From Saccoglossus kowalevskii (Eukaryota; Hemichordata; Enteropneusta; Harrimaniidae): a stretch of 41,882 nt of DNA. Location: assembly GCF_000003605.2 (NCBI RefSeq), contig NW_003144170.1:1-41882 (forward strand), given 5' to 3'. Below are positions 1-11,820 of the stretch, in pieces. The first letter of the stretch is position 1. The number at the start of each line of letters is the position of its first letter. The notes under the pieces were generated by a model that did no database searches, was not told the origin of the DNA, and saw only the letters and a program-made list of their open reading frames with translations. Both the position numbers and the translations under genes were made by a program.

Positions 1-169
1 CTATGTGTATTCTTAGTATGGTTATGCGTATCTTGGAAGGAGCTATGTATATTCTTAGTAATGGTTATGTGTATCTTGGATTGGGCTATGTATATTCTTA
101 GTAATGGTTATGTGTATCTTGGATGGGGCTATGTATATCCTTAGTAATGGTTATGTGTATCTTGGATGG

Positions 170-191
170 GGCTATGTATATTCTTAGTAAT
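170..191 (+). repeat. half-unit A (22 bp) of the internal duplication
   Basis: The first half of the unit starts GGCTATGTATATTCTTAG and ends TAAT. It aligns with the second half over its first 18 bases, with C/T, A/G and A/G differences plus one extra T in the TTC run. The similarity implies that the 43-mer arose by duplication of an ancestral segment of about 21 bp followed by divergence. Rare units lack the extra T (for example near 4005 and 21845), which makes this half 21 bp like its partner. Confidence 0.85.
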
Positions 192-212
192 GGTTATGTG
201 TATCTTGGATGG
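192..212 (+). repeat. half-unit B (21 bp) of the internal duplication
   Basis: The second half starts GGTTATGTGTATCTTGG and ends ATGG in this copy. It is the diverged partner of half A. Its tail (ATGG, AAGG, AATG, ATTG and others) is the most polymorphic part of the unit and the main label by which blocks can be traced along the array. Confidence 0.85.
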
Positions 213-1350
213 GGCTATGTGTATTCTTAGTAATGGTTATGTGTATCTTGGAAGGGGCTATGTATATTCTTAGTAATGGTTATGTGTATCTTGGATGGGA
301 CTATGTATATTCTTAGCAATGGTTATGTGTGTCTTGGAAGGGGCTATGTATATTCTTAGTAATGGTTATGTGTATCTTGGAAGGGGCTATGTGTATTCTT
401 AGTAATGGTTATGTGTATCTTGGAAGGAGCTATGTATATTCTTAGTAATGGTTTTGTGTATCTTGGATGGGGCTATGTATATTCTTAGCAATGGTTATGT
501 GTATCTTGGAAGGGGCTATGTATATTCTTAGTAATGGTTATGTGTATCTTGGAAGGGGCTATGTGTATTCTTAGTAATGGTTATGTGTATCTTGGAAGGA
601 GCTATGTATATTCTTAGTAATGGTTATGTGTATCTTGGATTGGGCTATGTATATTCTTAGTAATGGTTATGTGTATCTTGGATGGGGCTATGTATATTCT
701 TAGTAATGGTTATGTGTATCTTGGATGGGGCTATGTATATTCTTAGTAATGGTTATGTGTATCTTGGATGGGGCTATGTGTATTCTTAGTAATGGTTATG
801 TGTATCTTGGATGGGGCTATGTATATTCTTAGTAATGGTTATGTGTACCTTGGATGGGGCTATGTATATTCTCAGTACTGGTTATGTGTATCTTGGAAGG
901 GGCTATGTGTATTCTTAGTAATGGTTATGTGTATCTTGGATGGGACTATGTATATTCTTAGCAATGGTTATGTGTATCTTGGATGGGGCTATGTATATTA
1001 TTAGTAATGGTTAAGTGTATCTTGGATGGGGCTATGTATATTCTTAACAATGGTTATGTGTATCTTGGAAGGGGCGATGTGTATTCTTAGTAATAGTTAT
1101 GTGTATCTTGGATGGGGCTATGTATATTCTTAGTAATGGTTATGTGTATCTTGGATGGGGCTATGTATATTCTCAGTATTGGTTATGTGTATCTTGGAAG
1201 GGGCTATGTGTATTCTTTGCAATGGTTATGTGTATCTTGGAAGGGGCTATATATATTCTTAGTAATGGTTATGTGTATCTTGGAAAGGGCTATGTATATT
1301 CTTAGTAATGGTTATGTGTATCTTGGATTGGGCTATGTATATTCTTAGTA

Positions 1351-1680
1351 ATGGTTATGTGTATCTTGGATGGGGCTATGTATATTCTTAGTAATGGTTA
1401 TGTGTACCTTGGAAGTGGCTATGTATATTCTTTGCAATGGTTATGTGTATCTTGGAAGGGGCTATATATATTCTTAGTAATGGTTATGTGTATCTTGGAA
1501 AGGGCTATGTATATTCTTAGTAATGGTTATGTGTATCTTGGATGGGGCTATGTATATTCTTAGTAATGGTTATGTGTATCTTGGCAGGGGCTATGTATAT
1601 TCTTAGTAATGGTTATGTGTATCTTGGATGGGACTATGTATATTCTTAGCAATGGTTATGTGTATCTTGGAAGGGGCTAT
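1351..1680 (+). repeat. TTTGCAAT/GCAGGGG cassette, copy 1
   Basis: A characteristic run of units: plain ATGG; a GTACC unit; a unit ending TTTGCAATGG (at 1431); a CTATATATATTC unit; AAAGGGC; ATGG; then GGCAGGGG (at 1581), followed by ATGGGAC with TTAGCAAT. The distance from TTTGCA to TTGGCAG is 150 bp. The same order and distance recur at 13305 and 22240. The open frame at 1351-1563 exists only because TTTGCAA replaces the usual TAG TAA stops. Confidence 0.85.
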
Positions 1681-1719
1681 GTATATTCTTAGTAATGGTT
1701 ATGTGTATCTTGGAAGGGG

Positions 1720-2019
1720 CTATGTGTATTCTTAGTAATGGTTATGCGTATCTTGGAAGGAGCTATGTATATTCTTAGTAATGGTTATGTGTATCTTGGA
1801 TTGGGCTATGTATATTCTTAGTAATGGTTATGTGTATCTTGGATGGGGCTATGTATATCCTTAGTAATGGTTATGTGTATCTTGGATGGGGCTATGTATA
1901 TTCTTAGTAATGGTTATGTGTATCTTGGATGGGGCTATGTGTATTCTTAGTAATGGTTATGTGTATCTTGGAAGGGGCTATGTATATTCTTAGTAATGGT
2001 TATGTGTATCTTGGATGGG
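1720..2019 (+). repeat. 40-unit echo of positions 1-299
   Basis: This stretch matches 1-299 at an offset of exactly 1720 bp (40 x 43), or 1719 before the 1-bp deletion near position 18. The copies share two rare markers: GTTATGCGTA at 21 and 1741, and TATATCCTTAG at 134 and 1854. The match stops at 2019/299, where GGGG and GGGA differ. It is a direct segmental duplication within the array. Confidence 0.85.
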
Positions 2020-2479
2020 GCTATGTGTATTCTTAGTAATGGTTATGTGTATCTTGGATGGGGCTATGTATATTCTTAATAATGGTTATGTGTATCTTGG
2101 AAGGGGCTATGTATATTCTTAGTAATGGTTATGTGTATCTTGGATGGGGCTATGTGTATTCTTAGTAATGGTTATGTGTATCTTGGAAGGGGCTATGTAT
2201 ATTCTTAGTAATGGTTATGTGTATCTTGGAATGGGCTATGTGTATTCTTAGTAATGGTTATGTGTATCTTGGATGGGGCTATGTATATTCTTAGCAATAG
2301 CTTATGTGTATCTTTGGAAGGGGCTATGTGTATTCTTAGCAATGGGTTATGTGTATCTTGGAAGGGGCTATGTATATTCTTAGTAATGGTTATGTGTATC
2401 TTGGATGGGACTATGTATATTCTTAGCAATGGTTATGTGTATCTTGAAAGGGGCTATGTATATTCTTAGTAATGGTTAT

Positions 2480-2905
2480 GTGTATCTTGGATGGGGCTAT
2501 GTATATTATTAGTAATGGTTATGAGTATCTTGGATGGGGCTATGTATATTCTTAGTAATGGTTATGTGTATCTTGGAAGGGGCTATGTATATTCTTAGTA
2601 ATGGTTATGTGTATCTTGTATGGGGCTATGTATATTCTTAGTAATGGTTATGTGTATCTTGTATGGGGCTATGTATATTCTTAGTAATGGTTATGAGTAT
2701 CTTGGATGGGGCTATGTATATTCTTAGTAATGGTTATGTGTATCTTGGAAGGGGCTATGTATATTCTTAGTAATGGTTATGTGTATCTTGGATGGGGCTA
2801 TGTATATTCTTAGTAATGGTTATGTGTATCTTGTATGGGGCTATGTATATTATTAGTAATGGTTATGAGTATCTTGGAAGGGGCTATGTATATTCTTAGT
2901 AATGG
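2480..2905 (+). repeat. local 4-unit (172-bp) higher-order pattern
   Basis: Units carrying TTATGAGTATC start at 2517, 2689 and 2861, exactly 172 bp (four units) apart. CTTGTATGGGG units and TATTATTAG units sit between them in a partly repeated order. The pattern suggests recent amplification of a tetramer. Just upstream (2285-2345) several 1-bp insertions disturb the 43-bp phase. Confidence 0.7.
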
Positions 2906-5069
2906 TTATGTGTATCTTGGAAGGGGCTATGTGTATTCTTAGTAATGGTTATGTGTATCTTGGATGGGACTATGTATATTCTTAGTAATGGTTATGTGTA
3001 TCTTGGAAGGGGCTATGTATATTCTTAGTAATGGTTATGTGTATCTTGGAAGGGGCTATGTATATTCTTAGTAATGGTTATGTGTATCTTGGAAGGGGCT
3101 ATGTGTATTCTTAGTAATGGTTATGTGTATCTTGGATGGGACTATGTATATTCTTTGCAATGGTTATGTGTATCTTGGAAGGGGCTATGTATATTCTTAG
3201 TAATGGTTATGTGTATCTTGGATGGGGCTACGTATATTCTTAGTAATGGTTATGTGTATCTTGGAAGGGGCTATGTATATTCTTAGTAATGGTTATGTGT
3301 ATCTTGGTTGGGGCTATGTATATTCTTAGTAATGGTTATGTGTATCTTGGAAGGGGCTAAATATATACTTAGCAATGGTTATGTGTATCTTGGATGGGGC
3401 TATGTATATTCTTAGTAATGGTTATGTGGATCTTGGAAGGGGCTATATATATACTTAGCAATGGTTATGTGTATCTTGGATGGGGCTATGTATATTATTA
3501 GTAATGGTTATGTGTATCTTGGATGGGGCTATGTGTATTCTTAGTAATGGTTATGTGTATCTTGGATGGGACTATGTATATTCTTAGTAATAGTTATGTG
3601 TATCTTGGATGGGGCTATGTATATTATTAGTAATGGTTATGTGTATCTTGGATGGGGCTATGTATATTCTTAGTAATGGTTATGTGTATCTTGGAAGGGG
3701 CTATGTATATTCTTAGTAATGGTTATGTGTATCTTGGAAGGGGCTATGTATATTCTTAGTAATGGTTATGTGTATCTTGGATGGGACTATGTATATTCTT
3801 AGTAATGGTTATGTGTATCTTGGAAGGGGCTATGTATATTATTAGTAATGGTTATGTGTATCTTGGATGGGGCTATGTATATTCTTAGTAATGGTTATGT
3901 GTATCTTGGAAGGGGCTATGTGTATTCTTAGTAATGGTTATGTGTATCTAGGATGGGACTATGTATATTCTTAGTAATGGTTATGTGTATCTTGGATGGG
4001 GCTATGTATATCTTAGTAATGGTTATGTGTATCTTGGATGGGACTATGTGTATTCTTAGTAATGGTTATGTGTATCTTGGAAGGGGCTATGTATATTCTT
4101 AGTAATGGTTATGTGTATCTTGGATGGGGATATGTATATTCTTAGTAATGGTTATGTGTATCTTGGAAGAGGCTATGTATATTCTTAGTAATAGTTATGT
4201 GTATCTTGGAAGGGGCTGTGTATATTCTTAGTAATGGTTATGTGTATCTTGGAAGGGGCTATGTATATTCTTAGTAATGGTTATGTGTATCTTGGAAGAG
4301 GCTATGTATATTCTTAGTAATAGTTATGTGTATCTTGGATGGGGCTATGTGTATTCTTAGTAATGGTTATGTGTATCTTGAATGGGGATATGTGTATTCT
4401 TAGTAATGGTTATGTGTATCTTGGATGGGACTATGTGTATTCTTAGTAATGGTTATGTGTATCTTGGAAGGGGCTATGTGTATTCTTAGTAATGGTTATG
4501 TGTATCTTGGATGGGGCTATGTATATTCTTAGTAATGGTTATGTGTATCTTGGAAGGGGCTATGTGTATTCTTAGTAATGGTTATGTGTATCTTGGATGG
4601 GACTATGTGTATTCTTAGTAATGGTTATGTGTATCTTGGATGGGACTATGTGTATTCTTAGTAATGGTTATGTGTATCTTGGATGGGGATATGTATATTC
4701 TTAGTAATGGTTATGTGTATCTTGGAAGAGGCTATGTATATTCTTAGTAATGGTTATGTGTATCTTGGATGGGGCTATGTATATTCTTAGTAATGGTTAT
4801 GTGTATCTTGGAAGGGGCTATGTATATTCTTAGTAATGGTTATGTGTATCTTGGAAGGGGCTATGTATATTCTTAGTAATGGTTATGTATATCTTGGATG
4901 GGGCTATGTATATTATTAGTAATGGTTATGTGTATCTTGGAAGGGGCTATGTGTATTCTTAGTAATGGTTATGTGTATCTTGGATGGGGCTATGTATATT
5001 CTTAGTAATGGTTATGTGTATCTTGGATGGGGCTATGTATATTCTTAGTAATGGTTATGTGTATCTTGG
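2906..5069 (+). repeat. plain satellite units, no strong higher-order period seen
   Basis: Mixed ATGG and AAGG units with scattered GGAAGAGG, TAATAG, ATGGGACTATGTGT and GGGGATATG variants. A CTATATATATAC/TTAGCAAT unit occurs near 3440, and a related unit with GGCTAAATATATAC near 3355. TTTGCAATGG occurs near 3154. A 1-bp-short half A (TATATCTTAG) lies near 4008. I found no gene and no non-satellite sequence here. Confidence 0.75.
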
Positions 5070-5560
5070 AAGGGGCTATGTATATACTTAGTAATGGTTA
5101 TGTGTATCTTGGAAGGGGCTATGTATATTCTTAGTAATGGTTATGTGTATCTTGGAAGGGGCTATGTATATTCTTAGTAATGGTTATGTGTATCTTGGAA
5201 GGGGCTATGTATATTCTTAGTAATGGTTATGTGTATCTTGGAAGGGGCTATGTATATACTTAGTAATCGTTATGTGTATCTTGGAAGGGGCTATGTATAT
5301 TCTTAGTAATTGTTATGTGTATCTTGGAAGGGGCTATGTATATTCTTAGTAATGGTTATGTGTATCTTGGATGGGGCTATGTATATTCTTAGTAATGGTT
5401 ATGTGTATCTTGGAAGGGGCTATGTATATTCTTAGTAATGGTTATGTGTATCTTGGAAGGGGCTATGTATATACTTAGTAATGGTTATGTGTATCTTGGA
5501 AGGGGCTATGTATATTCTTAGTAATTGTTATGTGTATCTTGGAAGGGGCTATGTATATTC
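5070..5560 (+). repeat. AAGG-rich run with a 5-unit (215-bp) duplication
   Basis: Nearly all units carry the AAGG tail. The rare marker TATATACTTAG recurs at 5081, 5253 and 5468, and AATTGTTATG recurs at 5311 and 5526; the last pair of each is exactly 215 bp apart. This is a direct five-unit duplication. A 2-bp deletion (TTATGTTATC) follows at 5571; the same deletion is found near 14171 and 22119. Confidence 0.7.
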
Positions 5561-5910
5561 TTAGTAATGGTTATGTTATCTTGGAAGGGGCTATGTATAT
5601 TCTTAGCAATGGTTATGTGTATCTTGGAAGGGGCTATGTATATTCTTAGTAATCGTTATGTGTATCTTGGAAGGGGCTATGTATATTCTTAGTAATGGTT
5701 ATGTGTATCCTGGAAGAGGCTATGTATATTCTTAGTAATGGTTATGTGTATCTTGGATGGGGCGATGTGTATTCTTAGTAATGGTTATGTGTATCTTGGA
5801 TGGGGCTATGTATATTCTTAGTAATGGTTATGTGTATCTTGGAAAGGGCTATGTATATTCTTATTAATGGTTATGTGTATCTTGGAAAGGAGCTATGTAT
5901 ATTCTTAGTA

Positions 5911-6118
5911 ATGGTTATGTGTATCTTGGAAGGGGCTATGTATATTCTTAGTAATGGTTATGTGTACTTGGAAGGGGCTATGTATATTCTTTGCAATGGT
6001 TATGTGTATCTTGGAAGGGGCTATATATATTCTTAGTAATGGTTATGTGTATCTTGGAAAGGGCTATGTATATTCTTAGTAATGGTTATGTGTATCTTGG
6101 CAGGGGCTATGTATATTC
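5911..6118 (+). repeat. TTTGCAAT/GCAGGGG cassette, shortened copy
   Basis: This copy has TTTGCAATGG at 5990 and TTGGCAG at 6097, 107 bp apart instead of 150, so exactly one 43-bp unit is missing compared with the copies at 1351, 13305 and 22240. A single-base deletion (GTACTTGG for GTACCTTGG) lies near 5966. The preceding units (AAAGGGC, TTATTAAT, AAGGAGC-like) match those before the 22240 copy, so the two share a longer ancestor. Confidence 0.75.
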
Positions 6119-6141
6119 TTAGTAATGGTTATGTGTACCTT

Positions 6142-6760
6142 GGAAAGGGCTATGTATATTCTTAGTAATGGTTATGTGTATCTTGGAAGGGGCTATGTAT
6201 ATTCTTAGTAATGGTTATGTGTACCTTGGAATGGGCTATGTATATTCTTAGTAATGGTTATGTGTATCTTGGATTGGGCTATGTATATTCTTAGTAATGG
6301 TTATGTGTATCTTGGATGGGGCTATATATATACTTAGCAATGGTTATGTGTATCTTGGATGGGGCTATGTATATTATTAGTAATGGTTATGTGTATCTTG
6401 GATGGGGCTATGTATATTATTAGTAATGGTTATGTGTATCTTGGAAGGGGCTATATATATACTTAGCAATGGTTATGTGTATCTTGGAAGGGGCTATGTA
6501 TATTCTTAGTAATGGTTATTTGTATCTTGGATGGGGCTATGTATATTCTTAGTAATGGTTATGTGTATCTTGGAAGGGGCTATGTATATTCTTAGTAATG
6601 GTTATGTGTATCTTGGATGGGGCTATGTATATTCTTAGTAATGGTTATGTGTATCTTGGATGGGGCTATGTATATTCTTAGTAATGATTATGTGTATCTT
6701 GGAAGGGGCTATGTATATTCTTAGTAATGGTTATGTGTACCTTGGAAGGGGCTATGTATA
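6142..6760 (+). repeat. segment duplicated at 38381-39000
   Basis: The unit order matches 38381-39000 at a constant offset of 32,240 bp (32,239 before a 1-bp insertion near 38400). Shared rare markers include AAAGGGC, GTACCTTGGAATGGG (6221/38461), ATTGGGC, two CTATATATATAC units, two TATTATTAG units, TTATTTGTATC (6517/38757) and TAATGATTATG (6682/38922). The offset is 750 units less 10 bp, as expected from accumulated small deletions between the copies. Confidence 0.9.
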
Positions 6761-7440
6761 TTCTTAGTAATGGTTATGTGTATCTTGGATGGGGCAATGT
6801 ATATTCTTATCAATGGTTATGTGTATCTTGGAAGGGGCTATGTATATTCTTAGTAATGGTTATGTGTACCTTGGAAGGGGCTATGTATATTCTTAGTAAT
6901 GGTTATGTGTATCTTGGATGGGGCTATGTATATTCTTAGTAATGGTTATGTGTATCTTGGAAGGGGCTATGTATATTCTTAGTAATGGTTATGTGTACCT
7001 TGGAAGGGGCTATGTATATTCTTAGTAATGGTTATGTGTATCTTGGAAGGGGCTATATATATTCTTATCAATGGTTATGTGTATCTTGGAAGGGGCTATG
7101 TATATTCTTAGTAATGGTTATGTGTACCTTGGAAGGGGCTATGTATATTCTTAGTAATGGTTATGTGTATCTTGGATGGGGCTATGTATATTCTTATCAA
7201 TGGTTATGTGTATCTTGGAAGGGGCTATGTATATTCTTAGTAATGGTTATGTGTACCTTGGAAGGGGCTATGTATATTCTTAGTAATGGTTATGTGTATC
7301 TTGGATGGGGCTATGTATATTCTTAGTAATGGTTATGTGTATCTTGGATGGGGCTATGTATATTCTTAGTAATGGTTATGTGTATCTTGGAAAGGGCTAT
7401 ATATATACTTAGCAATGGTTATGTGTATCTTGGATGGGCT
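6720..7440 (+). repeat. segment duplicated at 21034-21750
   Basis: A run of GTACC units alternating with TTATCAATGG units matches 21034-21750 at an offset of 14,314 bp. The copies share the rare CTATATATATTCTTATCAAT unit (7051/21365) and a 1-bp deletion giving GGATGGGCTATG (near 7433/21743). Part of the same order appears a third time at 36710-36985. The 113-codon open frames in these copies are identical in translation because the DNA is copied; they persist only because TATCAA replaces TAG TAA. Confidence 0.88.
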
Positions 7441-8640
7441 ATGTATATTATTAGTAATGGTTATGTGTATCTGGAATGGGCTATGTATATACTTAGCAAT
7501 GTTTATGTGTACCTTGGAAGGGGCTATGTATATTTCTTAGTAATGGTTATGTGTATCTTGGATGGGGCTATGTGTATTCTTAGTAATGGTTATGTGTATC
7601 TTGGAAGGGGCTATATATATACTTAGCAATGGTTATGTGTACCTTGGAAGGGGCTATATATATTCTTAGTAATGGTTATGTGTATCCTGGAAGGGGCTAT
7701 GTATATTCTTAGTAATGCTTATGTGTATCTTGGATGGGGCTATGTGTATTCTTAGTAATGGTTATGTGTATCTTGGAAGGGGCTATGTATATTCTTAGTA
7801 ATGGTTATGTGTATCTTGGAAGGGGCTATGTATATTCTTAGTAATGGTTATGTGTATCTTGGATGGGGCTATGTGTATTCTTAGTAATGGTTATGTATAT
7901 CTTGGAAGGGGCTATGTATATTCTTAGTAATGGTTATGTGTATCTTGGAAGGGGCTATATATATACTTAGCAATGGTTATGTGTACCTTGGAAGGGGCTA
8001 TGTATATTCTTAGTAATGGTTATGTGTATCTTGGAAGGGGCTATGTATATTCTTAGTAATGGTTATGTATATCTTGGAAGGGGCTATGTATATTCTTAGT
8101 AATGGTTATGTGTATCTTGGATGGGGCTATGTATATTCTTAGTAATGGTTATGTGTATCTTGGAAGGGGCTATGTATATTCTTAGTAATGGTTATGTGTA
8201 TCCTGGAAGGGGCTATGTATATTCTTAGTAATGGTTATGTGTATCTTGGATGGGGCTATGTATATTCTTAGTAATGGTTATGTGTATCTTGGATGGGGAT
8301 ATGTATATTCTTAGTAATGGTTATGTGTATCTTGGAAGAGGCTATGTATATTCTTAGTAATGGTTATGTGTATCTTGGAAGGGGCTATGTGTATTCTTAG
8401 TAATGGTTATGTGTATCTTGGATGGGGCTATGTATATTCTTAGTAATGGTTATGTGTATCTTGGAAGAGGCTATGTATATTCTTAGTAATAGTTATGTGT
8501 ATCTTGGAAGAGGCTATGTGTATTCTTAGTAATGGTTATGTGTATCTTGGATGGGGATATGTATATTCTTAGTAATGGTTATGTGTATCTTGGAAGAGGC
8601 TATGTATATTCTTAGTAATGGTTATGTGTATCTTGGAAGG
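7441..8640 (+). repeat. satellite units rich in the CTATATATATAC subtype
   Basis: Several units carry the linked changes CTATATATATAC plus TTAGCAAT (for example near 7393, 7609 and 7955). CCTGGAAGG tails appear from about 7685, and GGAAGAGG/GGGGATATG variants become common after 8280. Two 1-bp deletions and one insertion occur between 7430 and 7535. No gene is seen. Confidence 0.7.
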
Positions 8641-8960
8641 GGCTATGTGTATTCTTAGTAATGGTTATGTGTATCTTGGAATGGGCTATGTGTATTCTTA
8701 GTAATGGTTATGTGTATCTTGGAAGAGGCTATGTATATTCTTAGTAATGGTTATGTGTATCTTGGAAGAGGCTATGTATATTCTTAGTAATGGTTATGTG
8801 TATCTTGGAAGGGGCTATGTATATTCTTAGTAATGGTTATGTGTATCTTGGAAGGGGCTATGTGTATTCTTAGTAATGGTTATGTGTATCTTGGATGGGA
8901 CTATGTGTATTCTTAGTAATGGTTATGTGTATCTTGGATGGGGATATGTATATTCTTAGT
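8641..8960 (+). repeat. segment duplicated at 41226-41545
   Basis: Unit order: AAGGGG with GTGTAT, AATGGGC with GTGTAT, AAGAGG twice, AAGG, AAGGGG with GTGTAT, ATGGGAC with GTGTAT, then GGGGATATG. The same order occurs at 41226-41545, offset 32,585 bp (758 units less 9 bp). A shorter related run, AATGGG-GTGTAT then AAGAGG, lies near 17700-17800. Confidence 0.8.
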
Positions 8961-9540
8961 AATGGTTATGTGTATCTTGGAAGGGGCTATGTATATTCTT
9001 AGTAATGGTTATGTGTATCTTGGATGGGGCTATGTATATTCTTAGTAATGGTTATGTGTATCTTGGATGGGGCTATGTATATTATTAGTAATGGTTATGT
9101 GTATCTTGGAAGGAGCTATATATATACTTAGCAATGGTTATGTGTATCTTGGAAGGGGCTATGTATATTCTTAGTAATGGTTATGTGTATCTTGGATGGG
9201 GCGATATATATACTTAGCAATGGTTATGTGTATCTTGGATGGGGCTATGTATATTATTAGTAATGGTTATGTGTATCTTGGATGAGGCTATGTATATTAT
9301 TAGTAATGGTTATGTGTATCTTGGAAGGGGCTATATATATACTTAGCAATGGTTATGTGTATCTTGGAAGGGGCTATGTATATTCTTAGTAATGGTTATG
9401 TGTATCCTGGAAGGGGCTATGTATATTCTTAGTAATGGTTATGTGTATCTTGGATGGGGCTATGTGTATTCTTAGTAATGGTTATGTGTATCCTGGAAGA
9501 GGCTATGTATATTCTTAGTAATGGTTATGTGTATCTTGGA

Positions 9541-10020
9541 AGGGGCTGTGTATATTCTTAGTAATGGTTATGTGTATCTTGGAATGGGCTATGTATATTC
9601 TTAGTAATGGTTATGTGTATCCTGGAAGGGGCTATGTATATTCTTAGTAATGGTTATGTGTATCTTGGATGGGGCTATGTATATTCTTAGTAATGGTTAT
9701 GTGTATCTTGGAATGGGCTATGTATATTCTTAGTAATGGTTATGTGTATCCTGGAAGGGGCTATGTATATTCTTAGTAATGGTTATGTGTATCTTGGATG
9801 GGGCTATGTATATTCTTAGTAATGGTTATGTGTATCTTGGATGGGGCTATGTATATTCTTAGTAATGGTTATGTGTATCTTGGAAGGGGCTATGTATATT
9901 CTTAGTAATGGTTATGTGTATCTTGGAAGGGGCTATGTATATTATTAGTAATGGTTATGTGTATCTTGGATGGGGCTATGTATATTATTAGTAATGGTTA
10001 TGTGTATCTTGGAAGGGGCT
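9541..10020 (+). repeat. segment duplicated at 33916-34395
   Basis: About eleven consecutive units match at an offset of 24,375 bp (567 units less 6 bp). The order is AAGGGGCTGTG, AATGGG, CCTGGAAGG, ATGG, AATGGG, CCTGGAAGG, ATGG, ATGG, AAGG, AAGG with TATTATTAG, ATGG with TATTATTAG. The offset is the same at the CTGTG marker (9546/33921) and at the first CCTGG (9621/33996). Confidence 0.88.
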
Positions 10021-11284
10021 ATGTATATTCTTAGTAATGGTTATGTGTACCTTGGAAGGGGCAATGTATATTCTTAGTAATGGTTATGTGTATCTTGGAA
10101 GGGGCTATGTATATTCTCAGTATTGGTTATGAGTATCTTGGAAGGAGCTATGTATATTCTTAGCAATGGTTATGTGTATCTTGGAAGGGGCTATGTATAT
10201 TCTTAGTAATCGTTATGTGTATCTTGGAAGGGGCTATGTATATTCTTAGTAATGGTTATGTGTATCTTGGAAGGGGCTATGTATATTCTTAGTAATGGTT
10301 ATGTGTATCTTGGAAGGGGCTATGTATATTATTAGTAATGGTTATGTGTATCTTGGAGGGGCTATGTGTATTCTTATCAATGGTTATGTGTATCTTGGAT
10401 GGGGCTATGTATATACTTAGTAATGGTTATGTGTATCTTGGATACGGCTATGTGTATTCTTATCAATGGTTATGTGTATCTTGGATACGGCTATGTATAT
10501 TCTTAGTAATGGTTATGTGTATCTTGGATGGGGCTATGTATATTCTTAGTAATGGTTATGTGTATCTTGGATGGGGCTATGTATATTCTTAGTAATGGTT
10601 ATGTGTATCTTGGAAGGGGCTATGTATATTCTTAGTAATGGTTATGTGTATCTTGGAAGGAGCTATGTATATTCTTAGTAATGGTTATGTGTATCTTGGA
10701 TGGGGCTATGTATATTCTTAGTAATGGTTATGTGTATCTTGGAAGGGGCTATGTATATTCTTAGTAATGGTTATGTGTATCTTGGATGGGGCTATGTATA
10801 TTCTTAGTAATGGTTATGTGTATCTTGGAAGGGGCTATGTATATTCTTAGTAATGGTTATGTGTATCTGGATGGGGCTATGTATATTCTTATCAATGGTT
10901 ATGTGTATCTTGGATGGGGCTATGTATATTCTTAGTAATGGTTATGTGTATCTTGGATGGGGCTATGTATATTCTTAGTAATGGTTATGTGTATCTTGGA
11001 TGGGGCTATGTATATTCTTAGTAATGGTTATGTGTATCTTGGAAGGGGCTATGTATATTCTTAGTAATGGTTATGTGTATCTTGGAAGGAGCTATGTATA
11101 TTCTTAGTAATGGTTATGTGTACCTTGGAAGGGGCTATGTATATTCTTAGTAATGGTTATGTGTATCTTGGAAGGGGCTATGTATATTCTTAGTAATGGT
11201 TATGTGTATCTTGGAAGGAGCTATGTATATTCTTAGTAATGGTTATGTGTACCTTGGAAGGGGCTATGTATATTTTTAGTAATG

Positions 11285-11820
11285 GTTATGTGTATCCTGA
11301 ATGGGGCTATGTATATTCTTAGTAATGGTTATGTGTATCTTGGATGGGGCTATGTATATTCTTAGTAATGGTTATGTATATCTTGGAAGGGGCTATGTAT
11401 ATATTCTTAGTAATGGTTATGTGTATCTTGGATGGGGCTATGTATATTCTTAGTAATGGTTATGTGTATCTTGGAAGGGGCTATGTTTATTCTTAGTAAT
11501 GGTTATGTGTATCTTGGAAGGGGCTATGTATATTCTTAGTAATGGTTATGTGTATCTTGGAAGGGGCTATGTATATTCTTAGTAATGGTTATGTGTACCT
11601 TGGAAGGGGCTATGTGTATTCTTAGTAATGGTTATGTGTATCTTGGAAGGGGCTATGTATATTCTTATTAATGGTTATGTGTATCTTGGAATGGGCTATG
11701 TATATTCTTAGTAATGGTTATGTGTACCTTGGAAGGGGCTATGTATATTCTTAGTAATAGTTATGTGTACCTTGGAAGGGGCTATGTATATTCTTAGTAA
11801 TGGTTATGTGTATCTTGGAT
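11285..11820 (+). repeat. segment duplicated at 26156-26691
   Basis: The offset is a constant 14,871 bp at three independent rare markers: CCTGAATGG (11296/26167), a 2-bp insertion giving GTATATATTCTTAG (about 11394/26265), and CTATGTTTATTC (11481/26352). The shared insertion is a strong sign of common descent rather than parallel mutation. Later units differ at a few bases (TTATTAAT against TTAGTAAT). Confidence 0.9.

Larger units (their letters stand above)
170..212 (+). repeat. reference 43-bp consensus unit
   Basis: This copy matches the commonest form of the unit and serves as a phase reference, position 1 being the GG of GGCTATG. Frequent variable sites are position 9 (A or G, giving GTATAT or GTGTAT), positions 14-22 at the A-B border, and the last five bases before the next unit. 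The junction reads GGATGGGG or GGAAGGGG in most units. It contains no CpG on either strand. Confidence 0.95.
1..811 (+). repeat. higher-order block, first occurrence of the 13-unit pattern
   Basis: About 19 consecutive units follow the same order as the 13-unit pattern at 14.2-16.0 kb. The order includes a TGTGTGTC unit (gg at 321), GTGTAT-type AAGGGG, AAGGAGC, a TTTTGTG unit (gg at 450), then AAGGAGC, ATTGGGC, ATGGGGC twice and ATGGGGC with GTGTAT. The 129-bp spacing between the TGTGTGTC and TTTTGTG units equals that at 14295/14424 and 15368/15497. The match ends at 811, where ATGG replaces the expected AAGG. A 1-bp deletion (TAGTATGG) lies at 15-20. Confidence 0.8.

Noticed and set aside
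2205-2429. A 74-codon open frame on the minus strand
   Set aside because: It lies over 2285-2345, where several 1-bp insertions shift the unit phase and so avoid the usual minus-strand stops. It is the same satellite read backwards.
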